Origin: JBBQNJ01 sp038329845
GTDB taxonomy: Bacteria > Planctomycetota > Phycisphaerae > Tepidisphaerales > Tepidisphaeraceae
Direction: 5' to 3'
DNA: 64,000 bases
Assembly: GCA_038329845.1 (NCBI GenBank)
Contig: JBBQNJ010000014.1
Coordinates: forward strand, 9,202-73,201
Shown here: piece after piece, positions 24,571 through 32,698 of the stretch
How the letters are laid out: the number at the start of each line of letters is the position of its first letter
Numbering within the stretch: position 1 is the stretch's first letter
Notes under the pieces: generated by a model
Databases searched by the model: none
Told to the model about the DNA's origin: nothing
What the model saw: only the letters and a program-made list of their open reading frames with translations
Program-made: the position numbers and the translations under genes

Positions 24571-25372
24571 TCACCCGCATGTCTTCGGTCTTCCACGAAC
24601 TGATCCCAGTCTGGAACTGCGACGGAGGACGCCCTTGCTGACCGTCGAAGAAATTCGCGTTCGAGGTTCTCAGCAGCAGGCCGGTATCACAGGTTTCGAC
24701 GTGAAAATCGGCGAACAATCCGTTGACTCTCCCGCCGTGGCCCAGCCAGATCTGGCTTTTGTCCACGGCGTTGTTGCGGTCAGTGTACCACAAGGGCCAT
24801 CCTCGCCAGCCAATGGGGGTTCCGTTGCCCTTCGTGTCCAGAACCGCGGTGCAGAACACCAGGCCGAACTCGGTTGGACGAGTGACGCGCGGAAGGCTGA
24901 TGCCATTGAACGATTTGTAGTTGTCCCCGGGCTTGTAATAGGCCCCCGCCCCGCTCGAATTGTGTACGACCGCCGCCGGCTCGCGGTCGGGATAAAGCAT
25001 TCCGTAGGTCCCGGGAACCGGCGCGCTGGCGATTGCGTCCATTTGCGGGCACACCACCACTGCGTCCCCCTTCAAGTACGCCTGGAACGGCTCCTTGCCG
25101 CCGGGATTGCCCAGCAATACCGCATCCCAATAGATGTAGCCATCGGTATTGGTGCTGACGTAAGGCGAAATGATCAGCCACTTGTTGTCTGCGGCGTACA
25201 TATTCAGCGCCAGACCAATCTGCCGCTGATTGCTGGCGCAGCGGATGGTGATGGCCTGCCGTCGGGCCTTGCTCAACGCCGGCAGCAGCATGGCGATGAG
25301 AATCGCGATCACCCCGATCACGACGAGCAATTCCACCAGCGTAAAAGCGATGCGGTTCGGTCGATGCGTCAT
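24551..25372 (-). CDS. H-x9-DG-type secreted pseudopilin (cassette 1)
   Basis: A 273-residue protein starting MTHRPNRIAFTLVELLVVIG, the type IV prepilin cleavage and methylation segment followed by the long hydrophobic helix (VIAILIAMLLPALSKARRQA). The C-terminal motif is a variant (LGHGGRVNGLFADFHVE), with H, nine residues and D-F instead of D-G. The residue before the processing site is Ala rather than the usual Gly. Such proteins are very abundant in planctomycetes and are thought to form secretion pseudopili or surface scaffolds. The gene is divergent from the GntR/LacI-type regulator at 25543. Confidence 0.85.
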   Translation of the reverse strand: MTHRPNRIAFTLVELLVVIGVIAILIAMLLPALSKARRQAITIRCASNQRQIGLALNMYAADNKWLIISPYVSTNTDGYIYWDAVLLGNPGGKEPFQAYLKGDAVVVCPQMDAIASAPVPGTYGMLYPDREPAAVVHNSSGAGAYYKPGDNYKSFNGISLPRVTRPTEFGLVFCTAVLDTKGNGTPIGWRGWPLWYTDRNNAVDKSQIWLGHGGRVNGLFADFHVETCDTGLLLRTSNANFFDGQQGRPPSQFQTGISSWKTEDMRVIKMPLP

Positions 25373-25427
25373 TCGTCGGCTCCGGTTAGAAGGGAAAAGA
25401 CCAGCCGAGGACTCTCTTACGCAATCA

Positions 25428-25455
25428 ATCATACCGTACGCGAAATGAAATGCAA
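25428..25455 (-). promoter_or_regulatory. Candidate promoter of the cassette 1 pseudopilin
   Basis: TTGCAT, a 16-base spacer and TATGAT on the minus strand, giving a leader of about 50 bases. Confidence 0.35.
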
Positions 25456-25505
25456 GGCAAAAATCTCTGCCAAGGTTCGATTCATAGCATCTCGCTATTT
25501 TTCCC

Positions 25506-25534
25506 TTGACTCACGGGAGGCTTTGCTGTACATT
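25506..25534 (+). promoter_or_regulatory. Promoter of the cassette 1 regulator (leaderless)
   Basis: TTGACT, a 17-base spacer and TACATT end eight bases before the ATG at 25543, so transcription would start within a base or two of the start codon. ATTGGTTAG overlapping the -10 matches a half-site of the operator found upstream of the cassette 2 regulator. Confidence 0.5.
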
Positions 25535-25542
25535 GGTTAGTC

Positions 25543-26658
25543 ATGTCATCGCCCCGTGGAAAATTCATGGTGGTGGCCGAGCGGCTTTCGCATCGGATCA
25601 AGAGCGGGGATTACCATGTCCACGGCGTTCCCGCCGAGCGCGAATTGGCGAGCGAAGTCGGGGTCAGCTACACCACGGTTCGCAAAGCCGTTCAGCGCCT
25701 GCTGGACGCGGGCCTGCTTTATCGGCAATCCAACGGTCGGCTGGCCGTCAGCGCCGCAGAGCCGGACAAGCGCTCGCTTCGCCAAGTGGCCTTGCTGGCC
25801 CCGGCATGGGAATCCAACGAAGCCAACCTCTGGAACATCGCCCTGGCGCAATTGCGATCGTCGTTCCGCTTCGGTTCGCGGGTGGTTCATTACATGCACT
25901 GGGACGACCCGGTGATTCGCAACACGATCCAGCAATTTGACGCCACGTTTCTGCTTCCGCCCGATGCGCCCGAGGAGTTTGCCGAGGGGCTGCGGGAGAT
26001 CGACAAGCCCTTGGTCATCCTCAATCGCGATTGGAGCGATCGAGGCTTTCATTCGCTACGGCTGCTTCCGCCCCACTTCATCCACAAGCTATTGGATCAT
26101 CTGGCCGAGCTGGGACACCGACGAATCGACTGTTTCAACGTCCAGCGCAGCGGCGCGGTGATGCGCCAATGGATCGAGCAGTGGCAGTTGTGGCGAACTT
26201 CGCATCGAATGGAAGGGAAGTTGCTGGACGCCCACTCGCCCGTCTTCGGCGACACCCTTGAAGCCGCCTACAGCACGATCACGCGAACCATCCGAGAGAG
26301 CGATCTGACCGGCACGGCGATGCTCTGCCTGACCGAGACCGCCGCAATCGGCGCCGTTCGCGCGATGCTTGACCACAACATCCGCCCCGGGCGCGACATC
26401 GCCCTCTGCGCGATCGGGTCCAAGCGATGCGAGTATCTATCCCCCTCGATCACGACCCTGGAAGAGCCGGATCCCATGGCGTACCTGGCGACGGGTTTGC
26501 AATGGGCGTTCTCCGGCGACGACGCGGGTTGGACCGGCCCGCTGTTGATCCAGCCGCCGGACCTGAAGGTGATGGTTCGCCAATCCACGGTCATGGATAT
26601 CGATAACACTCAACGGCCTTCGCGGGTACGAAGGGCCGAGGAATTTTCCACGTTCTGA
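25543..26658 (+). CDS. GntR-type HTH regulator with LacI-like sensor domain (cassette 1)
   Basis: A 371-residue transcription factor. Residues ~8-70 are a GntR winged helix (RLSHRIKSGDYHVHGVPAER to VSYTTVRKAVQRLLDAGLLYR), and the rest is a periplasmic-binding-protein-like domain (LLDHLAELGHRRIDCFNVQRS, ALCAIGSKRCEYLSPSITTLEEP) as in AraR-type sugar-responsive repressors. It is likely to repress its own promoter and the PEP-CTERM gene 24 bases downstream until a sugar is bound. The inducer is unknown. It is the first gene of a rightward cluster of secreted carbohydrate-active proteins. Confidence 0.88.
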   Translation: MSSPRGKFMVVAERLSHRIKSGDYHVHGVPAERELASEVGVSYTTVRKAVQRLLDAGLLYRQSNGRLAVSAAEPDKRSLRQVALLAPAWESNEANLWNIALAQLRSSFRFGSRVVHYMHWDDPVIRNTIQQFDATFLLPPDAPEEFAEGLREIDKPLVILNRDWSDRGFHSLRLLPPHFIHKLLDHLAELGHRRIDCFNVQRSGAVMRQWIEQWQLWRTSHRMEGKLLDAHSPVFGDTLEAAYSTITRTIRESDLTGTAMLCLTETAAIGAVRAMLDHNIRPGRDIALCAIGSKRCEYLSPSITTLEEPDPMAYLATGLQWAFSGDDAGWTGPLLIQPPDLKVMVRQSTVMDIDNTQRPSRVRRAEEFSTF

Positions 26659-26681
26659 AGTTCTTTTACGGAGGTTTGTCC

Positions 26682-27548
26682 ATGCGACAACCAATTCGTC
26701 CGATGCGTCGAGTGAAGTACCTTGCGGCCGCCGGCACCTTGGCGCTGATGGGAATGGGACTGCCCGCGGCCGACGCGGCGGTTATCACCGTCGGCAATAC
26801 CGGCAGCAGCGGGCCGATTGCCGCCGCGGCCGGCAACGAAAGCGGCTCTATGTCGTTCAACAACAACGGCAGTTTTCTCGCCGTCGTGTTGACCGTCAGC
26901 GCCAGCAGCGGCTTGAGCGTCTCGTCGGCGCCGACGGTCTCCTACAACAGCACCGCCCTGACCCCCGCGGCAACGTACGTGTACAGCGATTACGCATACA
27001 GCGCGGTCTATTACCTGAACAATCCGGCGGCCGGCGACCACCCCTTGTCGGTCAATTTCGGCGCCGACATCCTCCAGGCCGGCTATGGCGCTTGGGAATT
27101 CGGTGCCTTGAGTCTGTCCAACGTAAAGTCCGCCAGCCCGGTGGCAGCAGCGGTCACGGCTAGCGCCAATGGCCTGACGTCCTGGACGATCACCAGCCCG
27201 ACCCCTGGCGCGATTAGCGCCGGTGATCTGCTACTGCTTGGCAACGCCGCGTCCAATTCGATTCCCAATCCGAACTGGACCACCGCCGCCGGATCCCAGA
27301 TCAGTCTCTACTACAACGGCACGCCCGCCGGGGCGGGCGCTCGCGACTACAACGGCGAATATGCCAAGCTGGTTGCGGGCGATCTGTCCGGGGCCAACTC
27401 CGATCAGGTGGTCCTTTCGTCCACGCAATCCCGGGTCGGCGCGCGGGCACTGGTCGTGTTCGACGCCATTCCCGAACCCTCAGCGCTGGCGATGCTCGGC
27501 ATCGCGGCGGCGGGGCTGATGTTCAGGCGACGACGCGGCGGACTCTAA
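26682..27548 (+). CDS. PEP-CTERM protein (cassette 1)
   Basis: A 288-residue exported protein: signal peptide (YLAAAGTLALMGMGLPAADAA), a beta-rich body of small polar residues, and the C-terminal sorting tag IPEPSALAMLGIAAAGLMFR ending in Arg-rich residues. PEP-CTERM tags are processed by an exosortase, which is not in this window. GGAGG lies seven bases before the ATG at 26682. It is placed between the regulator and the enzymes, as in the other two cassettes. The function of the body is unknown. Confidence 0.88.
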   Translation: MRQPIRPMRRVKYLAAAGTLALMGMGLPAADAAVITVGNTGSSGPIAAAAGNESGSMSFNNNGSFLAVVLTVSASSGLSVSSAPTVSYNSTALTPAATYVYSDYAYSAVYYLNNPAAGDHPLSVNFGADILQAGYGAWEFGALSLSNVKSASPVAAAVTASANGLTSWTITSPTPGAISAGDLLLLGNAASNSIPNPNWTTAAGSQISLYYNGTPAGAGARDYNGEYAKLVAGDLSGANSDQVVLSSTQSRVGARALVVFDAIPEPSALAMLGIAAAGLMFRRRRGGL

Positions 27549-27551
27549 TTC

Positions 27552-27662
27552 GTGAACGGCGGCCACGACGGCCGGCATTACAACCAGGACGGTTACAAGA
27601 AGCTGGGCGAACGCCTGGCGGAAAAGGCGATCGCGCTGATCCGCGCCCCGCAAATAAGGTGA
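27552..27662 (+). pseudogene. C-terminal scrap of an SGNH/SASA-type esterase
   Basis: Directly after the PEP-CTERM stop codon, the same frame continues with a protein-like stretch reading VNGGHDGRHYNQDGYKKLGE then RLAEKAIALIRA and a TGA. It matches the C-terminus of the intact gene at 30754 (NGLHYTKEGYKTMGSRFSEK then AIELIRARK), including the catalytic His. Nothing else of such a gene is present, so it is a remnant left by deletion or recombination. Confidence 0.65.
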
Positions 27663-27667
27663 TGTCC

Positions 27668-28591
27668 ATGAAGCCGACTATGATGATACTACTCGCCGCG
27701 TTGCTCGCAGCGCCGGCATGGCTGGGGGCGCAGACCCGCTCATCGGACCCGCCGGCGAAAATCGAGCCACAGCCTGACAACGCCGGAAAGGGCGTGAAAG
27801 TCTTTACCGTGATCAGCGCGTATCTGGGCGCGCCCAGCACCGTGGAGGTGTTGCTGCCCGACACGGTCGAGAAAGGGCGAGTCTACCCCACGCTGTATGT
27901 CTTGCCGGTTGAAGGACGCATCGGCGGGCAGTTCGGCGACGGGCTGGCCGAAGTTCGCAAGACCAATGTCCACAACCGTTACGGGTGGATCTGCGTCACC
28001 ATGTCGTTCGATTCGGTGCCCTGGTACGGTGCCCATGCTTCCGATCCGCACAAACGCCACGAAGAATACCTTAAGACCGTTGTTGTTCCGCTGGTTGAAA
28101 GCCGATTTCCCGCCAGTGCAAAGGCCTCCGATCGGCTGCTGGTCGGATTCAGCAAATCCGGCTGGGGCGCGGTGAGCCTGCTGTTGCGCGATCCGGACTT
28201 CTGGGGCTTTGCCTGCGCCTGGGACTCCCCCCTGATGATGACCGAGCGCGAATTGAAATGGGGCAGCCGGGTCCACTTCGGCACTCCCGAGCAGGCCGCC
28301 GGCTACGTGCCGATGTACCTCGTCGAAAAAAGGGCCGCGGCACTGGTCGGCGGGCCGGATCGCCTGATCATCACTGGCAGCAATCTGTTCGGTCCGGATA
28401 CCCGAAAATTCCATGAACTGCTGGAACAGGCGAAGGTGCCTCATCAATACGACAAGACCTTGAAGTCCAAGCACCGCTGGGATGGCGAATGGCTGGCCCC
28501 GGCGTTGGAGCTTCTCATGCGTGCCCACGCCGCGACGACCCCGGCGACCGTCCCGGGCAGAGGCGCGGCAACCGGATCAAAAAACCCCTAA
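27668..28591 (+). CDS. Secreted alpha/beta-hydrolase esterase
   Basis: A 307-residue protein with a signal peptide (MKPTMMILLAALLAAPAWLG) and an esterase D-like alpha/beta-hydrolase domain. The nucleophile elbow is GFSKSG with Ser162, the oxyanion side has YPTLYVLPV, and the late His is in KHRW. Such enzymes remove acyl groups (acetyl, feruloyl) from polysaccharides. AAGG precedes the ATG at 27668. It belongs to the cassette 1 enzyme row. Confidence 0.75.
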   Translation: MKPTMMILLAALLAAPAWLGAQTRSSDPPAKIEPQPDNAGKGVKVFTVISAYLGAPSTVEVLLPDTVEKGRVYPTLYVLPVEGRIGGQFGDGLAEVRKTNVHNRYGWICVTMSFDSVPWYGAHASDPHKRHEEYLKTVVVPLVESRFPASAKASDRLLVGFSKSGWGAVSLLLRDPDFWGFACAWDSPLMMTERELKWGSRVHFGTPEQAAGYVPMYLVEKRAAALVGGPDRLIITGSNLFGPDTRKFHELLEQAKVPHQYDKTLKSKHRWDGEWLAPALELLMRAHAATTPATVPGRGAATGSKNP

Positions 28592-28613
28592 CCCCTCAGA
28601 GGAGACCGCTCTC

Positions 28614-29177
28614 ATGTTTAAGTTCTCAATTGCACTGTTGTGCGTCGTCTGCACCGCCGCCTGGATCATGGCCGAGGATGCCAAGCCCGCCGACAACGCG
28701 GGCGCTGGTGATCTGAAGCTCTTTGAAAAAGGCGCGGCGTGGGATTTCAAGAAGAACACCGGGGATGGATCGTTCGAGCTGGCCGGCGACGGCGCCCTGC
28801 CAATCGGGGTGTTGCACTACGATTTCACCAAGAGCAAGACGCAAAAGACGCCGTATGTGTTGGCGACGACCTCGGTCACGATCCCCGAGACCGAATCATT
28901 CCAGATCGACGTCCGCTCGGCCCGGCCCATTAACATTACGATCCGCTTCAAGGATGAAGGCGGCCAGACGCTTCAGTTCAAGGGAAAAGTCAAAGGGGGC
29001 GCCGACTGGGAGACCGTGCGCGTTTCCCTGACCCGCAAGCTGGAACACTGGGGCGGCGCCAACGATGGGAAGATCCACTTCCCGATCAAGCAACTGGCCT
29101 TGTCGGTTCCCGCCCCGGCGAGCGAGCCTAAAGAAGGCAAGATCGAGTTCGCAAAGGCCCAAGCCGGCGGAAAATAG
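28614..29177 (+). CDS. Secreted carbohydrate-binding-like protein
   Basis: A 187-residue protein with a signal peptide (MFKFSIALLCVVCTAAWIMA) and a single beta-sandwich-like domain (SFQIDVRSARPINITIRFKD, TLQFKGKVKGG, VSLTRKLEHWGG). This pattern resembles a galactose-binding-type or CBM fold without a catalytic part. GAGGAG lies nine bases before the ATG. Its position between an esterase and a glycoside hydrolase supports glycan binding. Family is not sure. Confidence 0.65.
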   Translation: MFKFSIALLCVVCTAAWIMAEDAKPADNAGAGDLKLFEKGAAWDFKKNTGDGSFELAGDGALPIGVLHYDFTKSKTQKTPYVLATTSVTIPETESFQIDVRSARPINITIRFKDEGGQTLQFKGKVKGGADWETVRVSLTRKLEHWGGANDGKIHFPIKQLALSVPAPASEPKEGKIEFAKAQAGGK

Positions 29178-29245
29178 GGCATGGCGCCCCGTTCCATTCC
29201 AGATCTTTTTCCGTGCCGAAGTCGGCGCGATCGAGGAGTCCGTTC

Positions 29246-30547
29246 ATGCATAACGTCCCCTGTTTTCCGATTTTGATCGTTTTCATCCTCGCCATCGGCA
29301 TCGGCTCGACGGCCCAGGCGGTTTCGCCCCCGCCGTGCCGGACGCCCGAGTCCATCGGCTTGCAGACCAAGCCCGACACCAGCACGCCCGACGATCTCGA
29401 CGCCATCGCCGCGCTGGGAGCCCGTTACATCCGACGCGGGTTCTACTGGGACAAGATCGAACCCTCCCGCGGCGAGTTTGATTTCAAGACCTATGACGCC
29501 CTGATCGAGAAGGCCGAAAAACTCGACCTTGGAATCGTCGCGGTGCTCTTCGGAGGCAACAAGGCCTACGAGGATGATGGGGAAGGAGGCATCCAGACCG
29601 CGCCCGGGCGCGAAGGGTTCGCCAACTTCGCCGCAACCTTGGCCAAGCGCTACAAAGGCCGCACGATTCTCTGGGAAATCTGGAACGAGCCGAACGTACG
29701 GACGTTTTGGCGCAAGTCCGGCAAGCACAACTCCGAGCCGTTCGCCGACGAATACACGGCGCTGGTCAAGGCCGTCGCTCCGGCGATGGTTAAAGCCGAC
29801 CCCGAGTGCTTCGTGATGGCCGGATCGCTCTCCAACTACTGGGAGCCGTCGTACGCATGGACGGAGATGTGCTTCAAGAAAGGAATCCTCGACACGGGCA
29901 TCCGCGGGTGGTCGGTCCACCCGTATGGGGTGAAAACGCCCGAGGAGCATGTCGTCGGCCACCAGCGCATCCGCGATTTGCTCAAGCAGTACGGCAAGCC
30001 GGATTTCACGATGCTCAACACCGAGCGCGGCTTCGCGGTGAAAAAGACCGAGGAGGGCTGGTCGGGTGGGTCGGAGGAACTGGCCTTGCAATACCAGTGC
30101 TGGCACCTGGTGCGGCAATACCTGATTGACCAGATGAGCGGTGTTCCGCTGACGATGTGGTACGAGTGGAAGGGGGTCAAATTCGGGCTGATCGCCGAAG
30201 GCAAACCTCGTCCGGCATTCGCGACGATGAAGATCCTCGTCCAGCAACTCAGGGGGTATGCCTTCGCCGAGCGGATCAAGACGGAATCGGATTTGGACTA
30301 CGTGTTGCGGTTCAAAAACCCCGATGGCGGGCAAATCCTGATCGCCTGGACCGCCCCGCCGCCCAAGCAGACGCCCGATCAAGCCAAGCCGCATGAGATC
30401 GCCATCGTGGCACCGACCGACGCGAAGCAACTCTCCGTCGTCGATCTCCAGGGCAATCCATCGACGGTCGAAATCCGCGACGGGAAAATCCGAATCCTCC
30501 TCAGCGGCGCTCCGCAATACATCCGGCTGCCAGGGAGCGGTAAATGA
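29246..30547 (+). CDS. Secreted GH-A clan glycoside hydrolase (GH39/GH5-like)
   Basis: A 433-residue enzyme with a signal peptide (FPILIVFILAIGIGSTAQA) and a TIM barrel. Glu148 in LWEIWNEPNV is the likely acid/base and Glu260 in MLNTERGF the likely nucleophile. YIRRGFYWDKIEPSRGEFDF is the barrel start often seen in GH39, GH5 and related families. A small C-terminal beta domain follows (residues ~350-433). GGAG precedes the ATG at 29246. Substrate is unknown; a xylan- or mannan-type glycan is possible. Confidence 0.75.
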   Translation: MHNVPCFPILIVFILAIGIGSTAQAVSPPPCRTPESIGLQTKPDTSTPDDLDAIAALGARYIRRGFYWDKIEPSRGEFDFKTYDALIEKAEKLDLGIVAVLFGGNKAYEDDGEGGIQTAPGREGFANFAATLAKRYKGRTILWEIWNEPNVRTFWRKSGKHNSEPFADEYTALVKAVAPAMVKADPECFVMAGSLSNYWEPSYAWTEMCFKKGILDTGIRGWSVHPYGVKTPEEHVVGHQRIRDLLKQYGKPDFTMLNTERGFAVKKTEEGWSGGSEELALQYQCWHLVRQYLIDQMSGVPLTMWYEWKGVKFGLIAEGKPRPAFATMKILVQQLRGYAFAERIKTESDLDYVLRFKNPDGGQILIAWTAPPPKQTPDQAKPHEIAIVAPTDAKQLSVVDLQGNPSTVEIRDGKIRILLSGAPQYIRLPGSGK

Positions 30548-30603
30548 CGTCCCGGCCGGTGGGCCGGAGGGCGCGCCGCGCTGTGGGTTCCAGACGACCG
30601 CCC

Positions 30604-30627
30604 GGCGAGCATTGAGCCGGGCCGTGG
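30604..30627 (+). repeat. 24-base repeat, copy 1
   Basis: The 24 bases beginning GGCGAGCATTGAGCC recur exactly at 31756-31779, inside the end of the glycosyltransferase gene. This copy lies in the gene-free gap 30548-30753. Confidence 0.7.
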
Positions 30628-30753
30628 TGGCGGTCCGCTGCGGTTTTCGATTCAACGCACAGTGCGCCGGCGACTAGAATTGATATCAGCGCTGCAAAGA
30701 TTCGAATCAACGCATCGCCGCGCCGAACTTTAATTGTTTCACGGGAACCCGCT

Positions 30754-31473
30754 ATGAAGTTATTTATGATGATGACCCTCGCGAGTTGGATCGTGTCGGC
30801 CTCGAGTTTCGCCGCCGACGCCGCCGCGACCAAGCCAGTGCGGCTGTTCATTCTTTCCGGGCAGTCCAACATGGTTGGGATGGACCCGGACGTATCATTC
30901 ACCCCGGCGGTGAAGGCCGCGTTCCCCGACGATGAGGTGATCGTCGTGAAGTTCGCCAAGAGCGGGCAGTTGATCCGCATGTGGGCCAAAGATTGGAAGG
31001 CACCCGAAGGCGAGGCACCGCGCGGCCAGGGCAAAAACGGCCGCCATTATGATTCGCTGATGCAGGCCGTCGCCGAGGCGATGAAGGACAAGCCGGCGCC
31101 GAAAAGCATTACGTTCGTCTGGATGCAAGGCGAGGCCGACGCCAATCACAAGGGTTACGCCGAGGTCTACCGCGCGGCCCTGGAGAGTGTGCTGGGCCAA
31201 CTTCGCGCGGACCTGAAACGCCAGGACATCGCCTTCATTCTCGGGCGCATCAGCGACTTCGGCAACGACGATCCCGAAGGCCGTCCCGGTTGGAACCCGA
31301 TCCGAAAAACCCAGGTCGAGTTCGCCGAGGCCGACCCCGCCACCCGCGCCTGGGTGGACACCGACGATCTCAACGGATCCAACAACGGCCTGCACTACAC
31401 GAAAGAAGGCTACAAAACCATGGGTTCTCGATTTTCCGAAAAGGCAATCGAGTTGATCCGTGCCCGCAAGTGA
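30754..31473 (+). CDS. Secreted SGNH/SASA-type carbohydrate esterase
   Basis: A 239-residue protein with a signal peptide (MKLFMMMTLASWIVSASSFA) and the sialate-O-acetylesterase-type SGNH fold: Ser38 in FILSGQSNMVGM, the conserved WMQGEAD block, and a late Asp/His pair (DDLNGSNNGLHYTKEGY). Such enzymes remove O-acetyl groups from glycans. It is the last gene of the cassette 1 row. A scrap of a close relative lies at 27552. Confidence 0.85.
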   Translation: MKLFMMMTLASWIVSASSFAADAAATKPVRLFILSGQSNMVGMDPDVSFTPAVKAAFPDDEVIVVKFAKSGQLIRMWAKDWKAPEGEAPRGQGKNGRHYDSLMQAVAEAMKDKPAPKSITFVWMQGEADANHKGYAEVYRAALESVLGQLRADLKRQDIAFILGRISDFGNDDPEGRPGWNPIRKTQVEFAEADPATRAWVDTDDLNGSNNGLHYTKEGYKTMGSRFSEKAIELIRARK

Positions 31474-31711
31474 CAACGAATGAGTCCTGACTCCTCTGCC
31501 GGGATTGATGAGGCGTTTCGACCTCACCCTCGCGGCACTCATCGGGACAAAGGCGCAAGCCGCGTGAACCGAGCGGTTGGTTCGGACCGAATCTCTTGGC
31601 GCGAAGAAGCTATTGCTTTGTAACACAATAGTTTTCGGATAATGCACTAGGATTTACCCCAAAACGCAAGTGTGACAATGCACTATCTGGGATTTCAAAG
31701 CGCAACTTCGT
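31474..31711. other. Gene-free stretch
   Basis: No gene seen. A short direct repeat (AATGCACTA with flanking similarity) occurs near 31640 and 31677. Confidence 0.5.
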
Positions 31712-32698
31712 TCATCCCGATGGGGTAGTCTGGGATATCGACTTCATCCGTGCCTGGCGAGCATTGAGCCGGGCCGTGGCGCGGCGCTTGCCGCGAAGCA
31801 GGCATGACCACTGGTAACGGCGAAGGAAACGCCGGAACTCGCGATCTTCGTAGCGCTGCCCGCCAGTGGCGGCCCGCTTGCAGTAGCCCCACAGCATCGC
31901 CGCTCCACCACGAATCAGCGGCGGACGGGTCATGCGGAACAGGGCGCTGGCGAGCATATAAACAGGGCTGGTCCCCATGTAGTATTGCCCGATCCCGTGA
32001 CGGACCCGGCCCGTCCACCAATTGCGGTCGCTGGTCCCCATCGGGCGAAGATGCACGAATCGCAGCTCCGGATCGTCCCAGCTCGCCGCGATCCACCCCA
32101 GCATCCGGCAGCGATGGCCGTCGATCCCGTCCCACATAAGGTAGCGCACGAATCCCCCGATCTGCCGAAAACACTCGGTCCGGTAGAACTTGATCATCCC
32201 CACCGAGTTCTCATCGCCGCATTTCTCGCTGACCAGGCGCCCATTGAGTTCCATGTACGGCTTGCCGCTGCATGTGCCGATCCGTGGCTCGGCCTCCATG
32301 CGCTCGATCAACGTCTGGAAGTATCGGGCCGGGATGTCCAGGTCCAGATCCAGCTTGCAGACGTAATCGAATTGCGCTGGATCGATCGAATCATACCCGG
32401 CGTAGAAAGCGTCGATCACCCCGCCGCCGAGTTTGCGAAACCCGCGATCCTCTCGCCGCATCACGCGGATAAACGGATATTTCGCGGCATACTCGGCGAG
32501 TATTTCCGGCGTCGGATCCTTGGACCCATCATCGACGATCAGCCACAGCGCCGGTGCAATGGACTGCTCGACGATGCTGTCGAGCGTTCGCCGCGCGTAC
32601 TGGGCCTCGTCGCGACACGGGGTGATCAGGCAATAGCGCCGCGATGGCGCCGGTGCGCCAACCTCTCCGGAATCCTGCCCAATCGCACCGGCGCTCAT
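31712..32698 (-). CDS. Glycosyltransferase family 2
   Basis: A 328-residue GT-A protein: YCLITPCRDEAQYARRTLDS at the N-terminus, the nucleotide-sugar loop LWLIVDDGSKDPTPE, the metal motif DYVCKLDLDLDIP (D-x-D), and an acceptor region WDGIDGHRCRMLGW. It transfers a sugar from a nucleotide donor to a lipid-linked or surface glycan. It overlaps the upstream GT4 gene by four bases (ATGA) and is the last gene of a four-gene minus-strand cluster. The 3' part carries a 24-base repeat. Confidence 0.88.
   Translation of the reverse strand: MSAGAIGQDSGEVGAPAPSRRYCLITPCRDEAQYARRTLDSIVEQSIAPALWLIVDDGSKDPTPEILAEYAAKYPFIRVMRREDRGFRKLGGGVIDAFYAGYDSIDPAQFDYVCKLDLDLDIPARYFQTLIERMEAEPRIGTCSGKPYMELNGRLVSEKCGDENSVGMIKFYRTECFRQIGGFVRYLMWDGIDGHRCRMLGWIAASWDDPELRFVHLRPMGTSDRNWWTGRVRHGIGQYYMGTSPVYMLASALFRMTRPPLIRGGAAMLWGYCKRAATGGQRYEDREFRRFLRRYQWSCLLRGKRRATARLNARQARMKSISQTTPSG
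31756..31779 (+). repeat. 24-base repeat, copy 2
   Basis: Exact copy of 30604-30627, here coding part of the glycosyltransferase C-terminus (ATARLNARQ) on the minus strand. Confidence 0.7.

Noticed and set aside
28973..30655. 560-residue minus-strand ORF
   Set aside because: Shadow of the glycoside hydrolase gene at 29246; high-GC codon bias keeps the opposite frame open.
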